Assembly: GCA_018287875.1 (NCBI GenBank)
Contig: JAGVVL010000018.1
Span: 992,001-1,056,000, forward strand
Reading direction: 5' to 3'
Length of the DNA: 64,000 bases
Origin: Nigrospora sphaerica
Lineage: Eukaryota; Ascomycota; Sordariomycetes; Amphisphaeriales; Apiosporaceae
In this document: in pieces, positions 54,633 to 64,000 of the stretch
Layout: the number at the start of each line of letters is the position of its first letter
Position numbering within the stretch: the stretch's first letter is position 1
Position numbers and translations under genes: made by a program
The notes under the pieces: model-generated
Told to the model about the DNA's origin: nothing
The model's database searches: none
What the model saw: the letters and a program-made list of their open reading frames with translations, nothing else

Positions 54633-56461
54633 TCACGGCGTCGGCGGGGATAATGTACTCGGGAGGGAGACGTCGCAGTCGTCCGTCCCGGCCTCGGCCG
54701 CCGGGCCGGGATCGAGCCGGGCCTTCTTCGCCGGGCCCGGTTCGAAGCTTTCCGAGACGGAGCGGGGCGTATTGCACTCCGTGTCGCCGCCCGACGCGGC
54801 AGCCTCGAGTTCATCCCAGGCGGCGTGCAGCATCGCCTTCTCGGCCGTGGGCCGCTGATCCGCCGCGTAGGCCAGCATGCTCCGGAGCAGGTCGGCAAAG
54901 TCGGACGAGATGTCGCCGCCCTGGTAGAGGTGCTCGACCGCGGCCATGAGCGAGGCCTGGCGCCGGGCGTCCGTCCGGCACTTCACATCGGTGCGCCTTT
55001 GGAAGGTCCAGAGCCATGCGTACCCGAGGCTCCACACGTCAATGGCCGAGGAGTAGGGCCCGGCGGCGGCCCAGACTTCAGGGGCCACAGTGTGGACAGG
55101 GCCGATGCCCGTCTCGGTGCCCTGGACGCCTCGTTTCGCCTTACCGAAATCGCAGATGCCCGCTCGGGGCGGCTCGAAAGAGTCGATCAGCAAGTTCCGC
55201 GGGGAAATGTCGCGGTGCATGATGCCGCGCGAGTGGATAGCGGCTAAGCCCTGTAAGGTCTGGCGGAAGAGCGTCATTCGGGTGTGGTCGCCGATCGATT
55301 GCCACGAGGTGTGCTCGAAATCGCACCGGGCGAGGGGCATGGAGAAGTGGACGTCTTCGAGCGGGCTGCCGAAACACGGCGGCGAGTCGCCATGCTCGCA
55401 CCACGCGTCGAGGATGGGGATGATGCCAACGGTATCCTGCCAAGGTCCAGGGTTAGTGTTGGGCCGACCGAGGGGCAGAGCATGGGGAGACTCACGGGCG
55501 CAAAGGAGGCGGCAATGTCCAGCTCGTTCTGGACTATGAGGACCTGGCGGGTTTTGCAGTGGATCGTCTTAATCGCCACGGCATCGCCCGTCTCCGTGTC
55601 GACACCCGATTTCACGAGGCCAAAGGCGCCTGCCGACAAGGTGCGGTGAACGACGACGCGTCGGATACGGTGGTGCGATTGCTTGGGCAGGAGGTCGAGC
55701 TGCGTGTACGGGTCGACGCGGGCGTAGCGGCGGATGGCGCCCCGCGCAAAGTGGTTCCGGGCCGCGACGTAGCGACCCTCGTCCGCGACGTCGAACTCGA
55801 ACACATAATCAAAAATCCGGGGGCCCAGGCGGAAGCGCAAGTGGTTCCGAGTCATGTGCAAGACGCTATGCTCGCCCGAGTGGATGATGATGTCAGAGTT
55901 GCCGTCGCCCGACCGGTAAGTCACGGGGTGTTTCTCGCTGAGCGCCTGGAGCACGAAGGCGCCAGTCTCGGGGTGCATGTAAAAGAGGGCAATGGCGCCT
56001 CCCGGCCGTGCGGGTACTCCGTCCTTGGGGGGTTTAGGCCGGCATACCGGCAGTTGTACACCGGGGCCGTGGTGGTTCCCCCGACCTAAAACCCAGCCGG
56101 CGCGCGGCCCCTGCGGATGCACGTCGAAGGAAAGGACGAAGCGGTACTTCTTGCGCTGGTCGGACGGGGGGCCTTGACGCGCATCGCTGCCGTCGTCATT
56201 GTCGCCGGTGGTGTCGCCGTCATCGCAGCCGCTCTGGAAGCTACTGCGTGTCGCCTCGGGCGCTGGGGGCTCGCATGATTCGATGAAGGCGCCGAGGATG
56301 CTCGATTCCAGCTGGTCGCCCGACGACTCAACAAAGTCGTGCAGGGCGGCTTCGGCATCGGTACTGTCGGGGGAAAGCGTAGCAAAGCGGCCAAACGACT
56401 CGTCTTCGGTGACGGGCGCGGTGTCGGGTAGGGAAGGCGACGGCGAGGCCGGTGAGGACAT
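54633..56461 (-). CDS. Protein kinase with a possible FHA-like N-terminal domain
   Basis: Exon 1 is 55496-56461 and exon 2 is 54633-55436, with a 59-bp phase-0 intron (GTGAGT...TGGCAG), giving 589 residues. The N-terminal 110 residues are acidic and disordered. Residues about 110-235 (from KYRFVLSFDV through GWVLGRG to LGPRIFDYVFEF) have the alternating beta pattern of an FHA-like domain, but the classical motif is weak. The kinase domain (about 270-530) shows a Gly loop LSAGAFGLVKSG, Lys298 (VAIK), αC Glu in QNELDIAA, Asp398 (HRDISPRN), Asp418 (CDFGK) and VAPEVW, so it looks active. The Ser/Thr specificity is inferred from HRDISPRN. The C-terminal 60 residues are low-complexity. It shares a 288-bp promoter with the divergent gene at 56750. 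Confidence 0.87.
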
Positions 56462-56749
56462 GGTGCCGGCCGAGAGGGAATAGTGCCCAAAGGGTGGTAA
56501 TCAACAATGAAGCCGCGTGCACTGACGCGCTCAGAGTACACAACATCTCACCGTCGGTCGCCCTTGCCGCCGTGGAGGTGGCCCGTGCGGGTGTAGCGGG
56601 CGGGGAAACGCGCGGTCACGTGTTGCGGCCTAAAGTGGCCCACCCACACGGTCGCTCCTCCATCGCCAAACCATCTAGTGTTCGCGATATCCATCAATCC
56701 GACAACAATCCCGCACGACGTCGCAGCAATCCCCCGACACCCGTGCGCC
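56462..56749. promoter_or_regulatory. Bidirectional promoter between kinase and unknown nuclear-type gene
   Basis: Only 288 bp separate two divergent start codons (56461 and 56750), so both promoters and leaders must overlap. A GTCACGTG-type E-box core lies at about 56616-56623. No TATA box is evident for either gene. Co-regulation is plausible but unproven. Confidence 0.5.
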
Positions 56750-57935
56750 ATGGCCGGTCGACTCTCCCATCCCCAGTACTCGAAACGACGCGTCGGAGAG
56801 CCCCTTCGTGCCTACGCGCGGCGCGTCAACGCCAAATACGACGATGACTGGGCCATGAAGGCGCGCGAGCGTAGGGCCCAACACACCGCGAGGCTTCCCA
56901 CCCCCGAGGACCAGGACGACGCCATCCGCCGCTCCATTGAATCTAACGCTGCCCGTTGGAAGCTGGAAGACGACGACGTTTGGCTGGTGCGCGCGCGGCT
57001 CGCCCACGGTGGGCAACGCCGACCGCGTTTGCAACCGCAGTCGCGACAGCAACCGCGTCGCACTCTCAACCTCGAGTACCCTGAAGCCCAGTCCTTATCC
57101 GATTACGAGTCCGACTCGGCTTCGGAATCAGACCACCTCATGCCCGACTGCGATGGCGATAGCAACGGCGACGGCGAAGAGCTTTGCGCCGCCCCCGCTT
57201 GGGAGTTCGTCCCGCGACGGCGGATAAGGCCCAGCTCCCCGGTGGCTGCGGAGCCGTTGCGGACGAAGCGCCGCAGAGACGACGAGGATGACATGTATGA
57301 ATGCCATTTACCCTGACGTGAATCGCCTGTGATATGACTGACGCGTATTGCAGAATCACCCACGACATCAAGCGGTGCAAAACGGAGCCCACAGTTGGTC
57401 AGGTGGAACCTGTTCGAACCAGCTCTAAGCGTCGCCGTGACGATGATAATGACGATAACGATAAAGAGTATGTTATTTCTTGCTATGTCTTCCACGACGG
57501 CCAAGATTCGCAGCTGCTGACAGCCCACTGCTCAGAACGATGCGCAGCTCCAAAAGACGGAGGATACAGCAAGATCCGCCATCGCCTCCCACCGAGACTG
57601 AGTCTGCGTTGGCTGCAATTCCCAGCCCGATCAGCGATGATTGCTCCCAAAAAACCACCATACGTACAGCAAACACAAAGCGAGTACGAGCAAAACTGGA
57701 CGGTCCAAAGACCGGCCTGCTCAACGCAGACGCTCCCGCGCGAGGCCCGAAACGGACATCACGGGCCACGGTTCTTGCAACCGACGACCGCTCGGCAACA
57801 GACAAAGTTCTGCCGCAGAGCTTGCTGGAGGGATCGCGGATGACGCGACGGTCGAGGACTACGCAGTTGTACCAGTTGGATGACCGTGGCCGACCCACGT
57901 TGCAAAGAGTCGTCACCCGGGCGCCGCGACCATGA
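56750..57935 (+). CDS. Unknown protein, basic and disordered, probably nuclear (three exons)
   Basis: Exons 56750-57294, 57354-57467 and 57536-57935 encode 352 residues. Intron 1 (59 bp, GTATGA, branch ATGACTGAC, TTGCAG) and intron 2 (68 bp, GTATGT, branch GCTGACAG, CTCAG) both split codons in phase 2 and keep frame. The N-terminal 85 residues are the most ordered part (SKRRVGEPLRAYARRVNAKY, DDDVWLVRARLAHG) and may be a small helical domain. The rest alternates acidic stretches with basic clusters TKRRRDDED, SSKRRRDDDND and SSKRRRIQQD, each resembling a nuclear-localisation signal; the first and second sit at exon borders and look repeat-like. No known family recognised. The alternative start 56678 (24 residues upstream) would overlap the kinase promoter; ATG 56750 has a better context (GCCATGG). 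Confidence 0.75.
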
Positions 57936-58207
57936 ACACAGTGCCATGGAAACAAACCGAGAACGCAATGAACGACCACAACGCCTCGGTGCAAACCAAG
58001 CGACACGCCGAGAGAGCAAACTGCCCTGAGCAAGACCAGCGTGGGATGCAACGGGCAACGGCACAGCGCCGTTGTCCGGCATGCAGCGCCAGGGCGAGGA
58101 CGCACGCGTGTCTGGAGGGACTTCTCGCTGCTTTGCAGGTTCGAGAATAAAGCTTTGTCCCACGAGAGTCGCGGCTATGGAGCATTCCGCCAACTGGTGG
58201 AAAGGAC
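57936..58207. other. 3' region of the unknown nuclear-type gene
   Basis: 272 bp directly after the stop codon. It contains an AATAAA at about 58147, a candidate polyadenylation signal for the upstream plus-strand gene. Nothing else was seen. Confidence 0.4.
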
Positions 58208-58626
58208 GTGTGCTGGTTATCTCGACAGGGTCGGGTGCAGTCAGTGACGTCTTTTGCCCCGCTGGCTTCTTTCGGGCGCCCAGGAAGGGAAGACGCCGAA
58301 GGAATGTACGGTCGACTCTTGCCACGCGCCAGAGGATGGATATGGATGTGTGCTGGTTATCCTGACAGGGTCGGGTGCAGTCAGTGACATCCTCTGATTT
58401 CCTCTTGGCTTGTGCAGGAGGCGTCACGTACAGGGAATGCTGGAGGACGGTGTCGGTTCTCTGCAAGATGGCAAGGAGTACGGCGGGTGTGTGCTGGTTA
58501 TCCTGACAGGGTCGGGTGCAGCCAGTGATGCTCGTTCGTCCTTGGCTTCCGCGAGATCCCGAGGTGGAGGGGATTGTCGAAGGCATGTACCGGTCATCCT
58601 GACAGGGTCGGGTGCAGCCGGCGATG
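58208..58626. repeat. Four copies of a ~40-bp repeat, spaced 140, 141 and 96 bp
   Basis: Cores at about 58208-58250, 58348-58390, 58489-58530 and 58585-58626 share a consensus GTGTGCTGGTTATC followed by CTGACAGGGTCGGGTGCAG and YCAGTGA. The inner 19 bases are identical in three copies and differ at the start in the first. Sequences between the cores are diverged but keep short similarities such as CTTGGCTTC. On the minus strand the last three copies are in one reading frame and read CTRPCQDNQHT or CTRPCQDDRYM, while the first copy is out of frame by one base. It begins some 270 bp past the stop codon of the gene at 56750-57935. Confidence 0.85.
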
Positions 58627-60600
58627 CCTTCGACGCCCCCTTCTCTCCTCCTCCTTACTCCATGGGACCGCGACTGCGTGGAGGTGGAGCTCACACACGG
58701 CCACTGTTGCTACATCCCCGGCCAACGAGGCGACAAAACATTGTCGCCGAAGGCCTCTGCTACCAGTACCGCCCCGGTTCGGAGTTGACTTGGCCAAGTC
58801 GTAATCAGACTCTCCGATTTGCGAGTTCTATGGAGCATGATGGGATAGCTAAAGGCCGCGATGGATCGTGGTGGAAGCTTATCTGAGGGACTGCGAAGCC
58901 TGATGAGGCAGCTGAAAATGGTGATGGATTTCAATTGGGAGTCGTCGCCGACAACGTCGCCAATACAAGTGGCACACGGGAGGATTATGTCGCCGCCGAC
59001 GACGACGGTTCGATCGCACGGGAATGGGGGGGATGGGGCACTTGTGGTTCAGGGTGAAAGGCTCTCTGAGCGCACCTGTCATGTTTAGTCAGACGACACT
59101 TGGCCCATAGCGCTTCTGCCGCTGCTCATTCGCAGTTTGAATAAGAGAATGCATACATTCCCATGGGATACTTGACCACATGCCCCGATGTCCTTTGCGC
59201 GGCGAATCCCCCTCGTTCGGCGTCCGAGGCCACCGGCCTCCGCTTGACTCGTATACGTCACTCAGAGTAAGATGGATTGCCACCGCTTCGGTCAACACGA
59301 CGAGGCAGCGCGCCCCGGCTCCCGACGAACACGGCTCTCTCCGACCGGACTCTACGCCCGAGGGAATTGGCGCCAAGGGAAGGCAAACGGCCATGGATGG
59401 GGCCATGCGTGCGGTCCAGCCCCGACCAGGCTGTGCGTGACGCCCACCGGCACGCGGGGGGAGCCGCCAGTCGCCGCTCCGTTAGCCCGGTTCGGCGACG
59501 GGTGCCGTCAAGGAGCAACGAAACAATGTACCTACCCACCCGCCTAGGTCCTTTTAAGCAGGTCGGGCTCGGAAAAGCGACCCACGAAGTACCCGAATCG
59601 CATGCATGCAGGCACAGGTACAGAGAGGTGGGATGCCACCCATCGTAAAGGCTCGGTTGGTTGAACCCCAAAAACCAACGCCATCTAACCCTCCAAACCT
59701 AGTAGCCAGGGAAAGATGCTTGGCTTGGTACTTGGTTGCTCGATGCAATGCATTTTCGGACTCTCGCGCACCGACGGCTTCTCCCGCCATAGAGGATGCG
59801 ATATGGGCCACCCCCGCCGGCTTTCTCCGGCCTTTAATGGGGCCCGCAGGATGGGAGGCCTTTTCCGACGCCGCTCTTCCGAACTTCTTTTAGTAAATTT
59901 GACTACATCTCTTGTTTCTAGGCTCCTCAGGACTCATACCACTCCGTTCGCTGGGCCTTCTCGGGATAAGCAGATCGGGCCATCCCCTTTGGTACTCAGC
60001 CTGCTTGGGCCGCGGCAGCAGCATATCGGTCTCCCTCGCGGAACACGACCCCCGATGCCGAGGAAAGGCTAGTAGATCTGCAGAAAGCTGGGCTTCGATG
60101 CTGTTTCGTGATCCCAACTTTCAACGCATCCCCCGCAAGTTTCGGCTTCAGGTCAGCGCATCTAGGGAGTGAGGGCACATCCGCGGCATGAAAGCTAACA
60201 AGGGTCTCGTTCACAGTCTTGGGGTGTCCTTGCTCCTTGGCTGGAGGATGAATTCTATCCCGAAGCCCACACAGAAAAAGCCCGGGGGGGGGGGGGGGGG
60301 GGGGTTGTTCTCATCTGGTTCGCATCCGGCAAACCGTATGCGCGGTTTTCGCCGGCGTTCATCGGCCTCACTTAAACGCCGTCACGCTGGCGGCGAGAAA
60401 CAAGCTTGTGCGAGATTCTGCCCAGTGCCGAGAGTGATTTTCGAGGCAGAGCAGAAGAGGTCTGCACAAGGGGTCAAAGGTAGGATATGAGACCGCACAC
60501 ATGAGAAAAGAGTTACACAGGGATTAACAAATGCAAAAGAGATAACATCGTTCTGCAATAATGACACGGATCGAAGCCAGCCACCAATACGGTGAGATTG
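58627..60600. other. Intergenic, no gene recognised, contains a 21-G tract
   Basis: About 2 kb of moderately GC-rich sequence after the repeat array. Frames are short and overlapping without motifs. The only conspicuous element is the poly-G tract at 60284-60304. Confidence 0.55.
60284..60304 (+). repeat. Uninterrupted run of 21 guanines
   Basis: Preceded by CCC and followed by TTGTTC. Such a run can form G-quadruplex structures and is prone to slippage and sequencing error, so its exact length is uncertain. Other G runs in the window are at 15891-15902, 50229-50241 and 63411-63422. Confidence 0.85.
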
Positions 60601-62027
60601 GAGAAGTTGCGAACCTAAGGGACACTTCAGACAGTATTTAGTAAGCTGAACCTTTTTCTAACGACAACACTCCGTTATTCAAGTCAAGTTTAAGCTTGCC
60701 GAGAACATCTTTCCAATCACATGATTACTTTCACGACCAATAACGACCTGTGCGTTAATCGTACACTACTGAAGCAGCCTAGAAAGCTAAGCCAACCTGT
60801 AAACCGACGGTCAAAGCCATGTCACCCACCTAAGATGTCGCATCCCTCACCGCCGTGGTCGTCGTGACCATTGATGACTCGCCTCTTCTAACGGTAGCGC
60901 TTGCCACACGCGGGGTTTCGGCAAACTGGGACCCCGAACGTCTACTAAGTCCACTACCTAAGACAGCCCTAGGAGGAGAAAGCTGCCAGTAGGCGGAGAC
61001 TTCCCATAAAACCCGGTACAGCCCGACTTAAGTGGTACCCACGACGCCGTGCTAAAACTGGTAGAGGTTCGCTGAGGCTCGCTCCTAATAATATGTAGAA
61101 ATTCGAAGGCAAAGCCTTCGAATCAATAGAGAGGCATACACGCGAGAGAGAGAGAGAGAGCGCGCGAGAGAGCACACGCGAAGTAGAGACATGTTTCCAT
61201 TTGACTATCTAATTTTAATTCGTTACTTGTTTTTCGTTTAATACCGTAGATTATGATACCCACTTTAACCTACTTGTATAGTATCATAGAGCGTAGGAGA
61301 GAGCGCACGAGACACACGAGATGGGTAATTCAACTTGGAGTTTAATCGTGGCCAGTTCTTTCTCCACCCCCCCACGCGAAAGGGCGCCCTCCAAGGGGCC
61401 TTACAAGGGCACCGCTCCTAACCGATGGGATTTCTGGCCTTAGATCTTTAACTAATAAGATTTCTAGCCTTCGTAATACTTTTCCTTAGCGTACTAGAGA
61501 AGCCTATATAGAATACAATTTTTTTTTTACCAAAAAAAAATCCTTCGCATCGAAAACACAGAGTACTTCACTTTTCAATTAAGCGAGGCTTTCCTAGTTA
61601 ACTCGGACCCAGTCGGCTCACAAACTCTGATGATTCGGCCAAATGGGATCACCAGGTCATATGTCGATGTGGGGAATTTGGCACTGGGGTAACAACAAGG
61701 GCCAACATCCACACTTGGTGATGATGGCCAATAGGAAGGAGTGGGATACTTCTTCTTAGCTGTAAGGGTTTCAGTTGCGCCTGGTCCTGCTATGCCGATA
61801 TAGGTCTGGATAGGAGGCTGTGCCTCTCCGTGAGTGGAGACACTGCTAACCTTTTGCACTGTAGTCGAGTGGTCAGCTCCCGCAATCCTTGCATAATAAG
61901 TAAGCGAATGGAAAGATAATCAGGCTGACACCCGATAGTTTTTCAACCCCTCAGACGCAAAACCATCACCCAACACTAATCCCTCGTCTTTCTCAGTCAC
62001 CACGTCGACCCGCATATCGACGATAAT
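60601..62027. other. AT-rich gene-free segment with simple repeats and a perfect hairpin
   Basis: This stretch is AT-rich compared with both sides and has no recognised gene. It holds a perfect inverted repeat (61101-61123), a GA/GC dinucleotide tract (about 61141-61180), T- and A-runs facing each other (61520-61541), and a short imperfect duplication around 61420-61475 sharing GATTTCTRGCCTT. It resembles decayed mobile DNA, but no element could be named. The last 100 bp are the likely leader of the next gene. Confidence 0.55.
61101..61123. repeat. Perfect 10-bp inverted repeat with 3-nt loop
   Basis: ATTCGAAGGC, AAA, GCCTTCGAAT: a fully paired hairpin inside AT-rich DNA, followed by a GA-rich tract. 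It could be a terminal or internal palindrome of a decayed element or a chance hairpin. A terminator role is unlikely in a eukaryotic nuclear context. Confidence 0.8.
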
Positions 62028-62976
62028 ATGGGGGGAGTCCCGTCCAAGCCGGGCGATCCCGCACGGCAGCTCGAGGTTATTGGGGCTGGGTATTCGCGAA
62101 CGGGCACCGTGACGATGCAGCTGGCACTGGAGAAGCTTCTCGACGGGCCCGTGCTCCACGGCGGCACGCATCTGCTGTCAAGAGAAGACGGTGAGTTTCC
62201 ACTAGCTATCGTACATGGAGTCCCGGGACTGACGGGGTCGTGGCCGTCCCCGGCCCCTCCCCTTTTCCCCAGCCTACAACCGCAAGTGGCTCGAGGCGTA
62301 CCGGGCCCGGCGCGCGGGAGACGGCGCGCGCGCGCGCAAGCTCATCCGCGAGCTGACGGCGGGCTACGTCGGCATCACCGACGTGCCGGGCGTCGATTTC
62401 CTCCCCGAGCTGCTTGAGCTGTACCCCGACGCGCGCGTCGTCCTCGTCACGCGCGACCCGTCGCGCTGGGCCCGGAGCATCGGCGTCATCCGCAAGCACA
62501 CCGACCTCCGGTGGATGCATTACTTTATGGCCCCCATTCCGTCGTGGCGCTGGATCCCCGCCCTCATCGACGAGTTCTCCCAGAGCGCCAAGGAGCTCAT
62601 GGGCCCGGACGACCCGGTGGAAAGTAAGCAGCCAACCCCCCCCCCTTCCCGTTCTCCGGCTAGGATGTACTATCAGATGCCCTTTACTTACTCACGGGGG
62701 AGCGCCGCAGCCCTACTGAAGAACCATAACGAGAGGGTCAGGAGCCTCGTGCCGCCCGACCGGCTGCTCGTCGTGGAGCTCAAGGAAGGCTGGCCGCCGC
62801 TCGCCCGCTTTCTCGGCCGCCCCGTGCCCGAGGACCCTTTCCCGCGCGCCAATGACGCAGAGGCCGTGGATCGTGTGGGAAAGAAGGTCTTTACGCAAGT
62901 GGTCCTGACCTGGGCTGCCATCTTGGCCGTCGGCGGCGCCGCTGTCTACACGGGATGGCGCTACTCGGTTCGGTGA
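62028..62976 (+). CDS. P-loop sulfotransferase-like protein (Sulfotransfer_4 type) with C-terminal membrane anchor
   Basis: Exon 1 is 62028-62190 and exon 2 is 62273-62976, with an 82-bp phase-1 intron (GTGAGT...CCCCAG), giving 288 residues. The nucleotide-binding loop is GAGYSRTGT near residues 19-27, the PAPS-type P-loop of the fungal family often labelled sulfotransferase or mis-annotated as an NAD epimerase. Further family-typical parts are DFLPELLELYPDARVVLVTRDP, LLVVELKEGWPPLARFLG and PFPRAND. A hydrophobic C-terminal helix (VVLTWAAILAVGGAAVYTGW) anchors it. Between DDPVE and MYYQMPF the frame runs through a Pro/Ser-rich stretch beginning GTAAGC at 62624; this looks like an intron, but the only nearby acceptor (GGCTAG before 62665) would break the frame, so it is kept as coding. 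Catalytic activity in this family is poorly characterised. Confidence 0.78.
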
Positions 62977-63804
62977 AGCAACCTGCTTGGGGCCGGGAGG
63001 TGATGGAGGGATGCAACGTATCAAGAGACTTGGTAGGTACCTGGGAGGCACTTGGCCTGTGTGAAGCAGACCTCGGTGCGAACCGGTCGGATAGACAAAA
63101 CAACGGTATCGACAGGACCGACTTTATCCCATGCCTTCGCCTTTCTGCTGGCTGTTTGCTGTCCAACCTGAGAGGACCGGGAATTAATACGGTCAAGGAA
63201 GTGAGTAACCGGAGTGCAAATGATTGCCTGCCGATTCTGCACTGCCAAGAACTGTTGGTTGCTGCTGGCACTGACAAACAGCCCGGCCAGGGCTACGGGC
63301 GAGCATTCGACACCGCAATTACGGCAAGATTGCTTATGCCATGCATATGAGAAATTGACGTCTCGCATCGTCTCGTTCGGCATCAGAGCAGTGTTGATTG
63401 CAACTGATTGGGGGGGGGGGGGTGATACAAACCAAATGAGAAACCAGGGGTTACGGCCTACAGAACGCAGCCAACACGCATCGCGCAGGTGTTAATTTCC
63501 CCTCCCAACTCCGGAAATCCAGACCATCTGCTTCCGCGCCATGGCCGGGGCGCAACAGGCGGATGGGGAGGATCAAAACGGTTAGAAAGGGGTTCGAGGA
63601 ACGCACAAGTAGGGACGTGTCTCCCGCTTGGGGAGGAAAAAGATGAGGTTGGAGGACACACGCCCGACCGAGCAGTCAGTCACTCGCTCCTTCCGCGCCG
63701 CATCATCGCGCTCGCCAGCCCGCTCCCTGACGCGCGCCCTTCCTTAGTACACCCACGCCCGAGTTTCCCTCCCTTCCCCTCGCAACCCAAGCCTCGGTCC
63801 AACG
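62977..63804. other. Intergenic, promoter of the right-edge gene
   Basis: 830 bp with a G12 run at 63411-63422. The last 150 bp are C-rich and pyrimidine-rich, like other leaders here. No gene was seen. Confidence 0.55.
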
Positions 63805-64000
63805 ATGCGCGGCGCGGCCCTGCTGTCCTTGGGCGCGGCCGTCGTGCTGGCCGGCGCGGCGCGCGGCGAGATCACCTTCCGGCTGTACGAGGGGCTCAAC
63901 TGCGCCGAAGGGGCCGAGGCGCTGACGCTAACGTTCACACGGGACAACGCCGTGGCCTTCGACCGCCACGTCTACCGCACCGTGCTGGCGCTCCGGCGCG
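63805..64000 (+). CDS. Secreted protein, N-terminal fragment cut by window edge
   Basis: From ATG 63805 the frame is open to the end of the window (65 codons). Residues 1-21 are a clear signal peptide (MRGAALLSLGAAVVLAGAARG), followed by EITFRLYEGLNCAEGAEALT and a strand-rich mature start with one cysteine. GC-rich codon use matches the other genes. The visible part is too short to assign a family; a small secreted cysteine-containing protein is one option. Its leader is pyrimidine-rich, and the start context (AACGATGC) is acceptable. Confidence 0.7.
   Translation, partial: MRGAALLSLGAAVVLAGAARGEITFRLYEGLNCAEGAEALTLTFTRDNAVAFDRHVYRTVLALRR

Noticed and set aside
57759..58694. 311-codon minus-strand frame covering the 40-bp repeats as a definite protein-coding gene
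   Set aside because: No signal peptide, no family, one repeat copy out of frame, and its end overlaps the last exon of the plus-strand gene. Kept only as a finding.
60820..61050. Possible dispersed 5S rRNA gene (short resemblance such as CTTAAGTGG and CACCCACC)
   Set aside because: The order and spacing of 5S internal promoter boxes do not fit on either strand.
1..64000. CRISPR arrays, bacterial operons, ribosome-binding sites and prophage-like modules
   Set aside because: The introns, gene spacing and protein families are those of a fungal nuclear genome; no evenly spaced array of identical repeats with unique short spacers exists.

Overview
The window looks like nuclear DNA of a filamentous ascomycete, most likely a Sordariomycete and possibly Chaetomiaceae-like. 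Genes have short GT..AG introns (mostly 55-130 bp, with CTNAC/CTGAC-type branch sites), strongly C-biased third positions and wide GC-rich intergenic spaces. It encodes fungal lignocellulose and cell-wall enzymes: an AA9 LPMO with a CBM1, a cellobiose dehydrogenase, a BtgC-type GH17 and a GH5 of the steryl-glucosidase group. The taxon is an inference; no rRNA or tRNA gene was seen.

Layout: (1) 1-2.3 kb, minus strand: 5' part of a decayed LINE-type retrotransposon with a frameshifted gag-like ORF1 and the endonuclease start of ORF2. (2) 4.7-8.3 kb: secreted AA9 LPMO-CBM1 (+) and a small hydrophilic protein (-). (3) 13.1-15.5 kb: type II membrane GH17 glucanase (+). (4) 19.3-21.9 kb: four-exon aspartic-protease-fold membrane protein (+) with both catalytic aspartates replaced. 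(5) 23.2-23.5 kb: 73-residue hydrophilic protein (-). (6) 24.8-30.4 kb: intron-rich MCT-type MFS transporter (-) and a 2-oxoglutarate/Fe(II) oxygenase (+), separated by an AT-rich gap holding three tandem repeats of about 155 bp; this looks like an accessory island. (7) 31.5-34.0 kb: cellobiose dehydrogenase (-) with a basic tail. (8) 34-40.9 kb: gene-poor stretch with two diverged copies of one segment. (9) 40.9-45.3 kb: NFX1-type zinc-finger SF1 helicase (+). (10) 46.1-48.2 kb: GH5_12-like glucosidase (+). (11) 52.1-53.6 kb: PAP2/Aur1-like membrane enzyme (+). (12) 54.6-57.9 kb: a protein kinase (-) and a nuclear-looking unknown protein (+) sharing a 288-bp divergent promoter, followed at 58.2-58.6 kb by four copies of a ~40-bp repeat. 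(13) 60.6-62.0 kb: AT-rich, apparently gene-free DNA. (14) 62.0-63.0 kb: P-loop sulfotransferase-like membrane-anchored protein (+). (15) from 63.8 kb: the start of a secreted protein cut by the window edge.

Functionally, the LPMO and cellobiose dehydrogenase are a known redox pair for oxidative cellulose cleavage, though they lie 26 kb apart and are not co-transcribed. GH17, GH5_12 and the PAP2 enzyme point to wall and glycolipid/sphingolipid metabolism. The most unusual items are the catalytically dead, receptor-like aspartic protease homologue and the two unexplained repeat systems at 27.4-27.9 kb and 58.2-58.6 kb. All exon models were made by eye from splice consensus and frame continuity; no transcript or database evidence was available.
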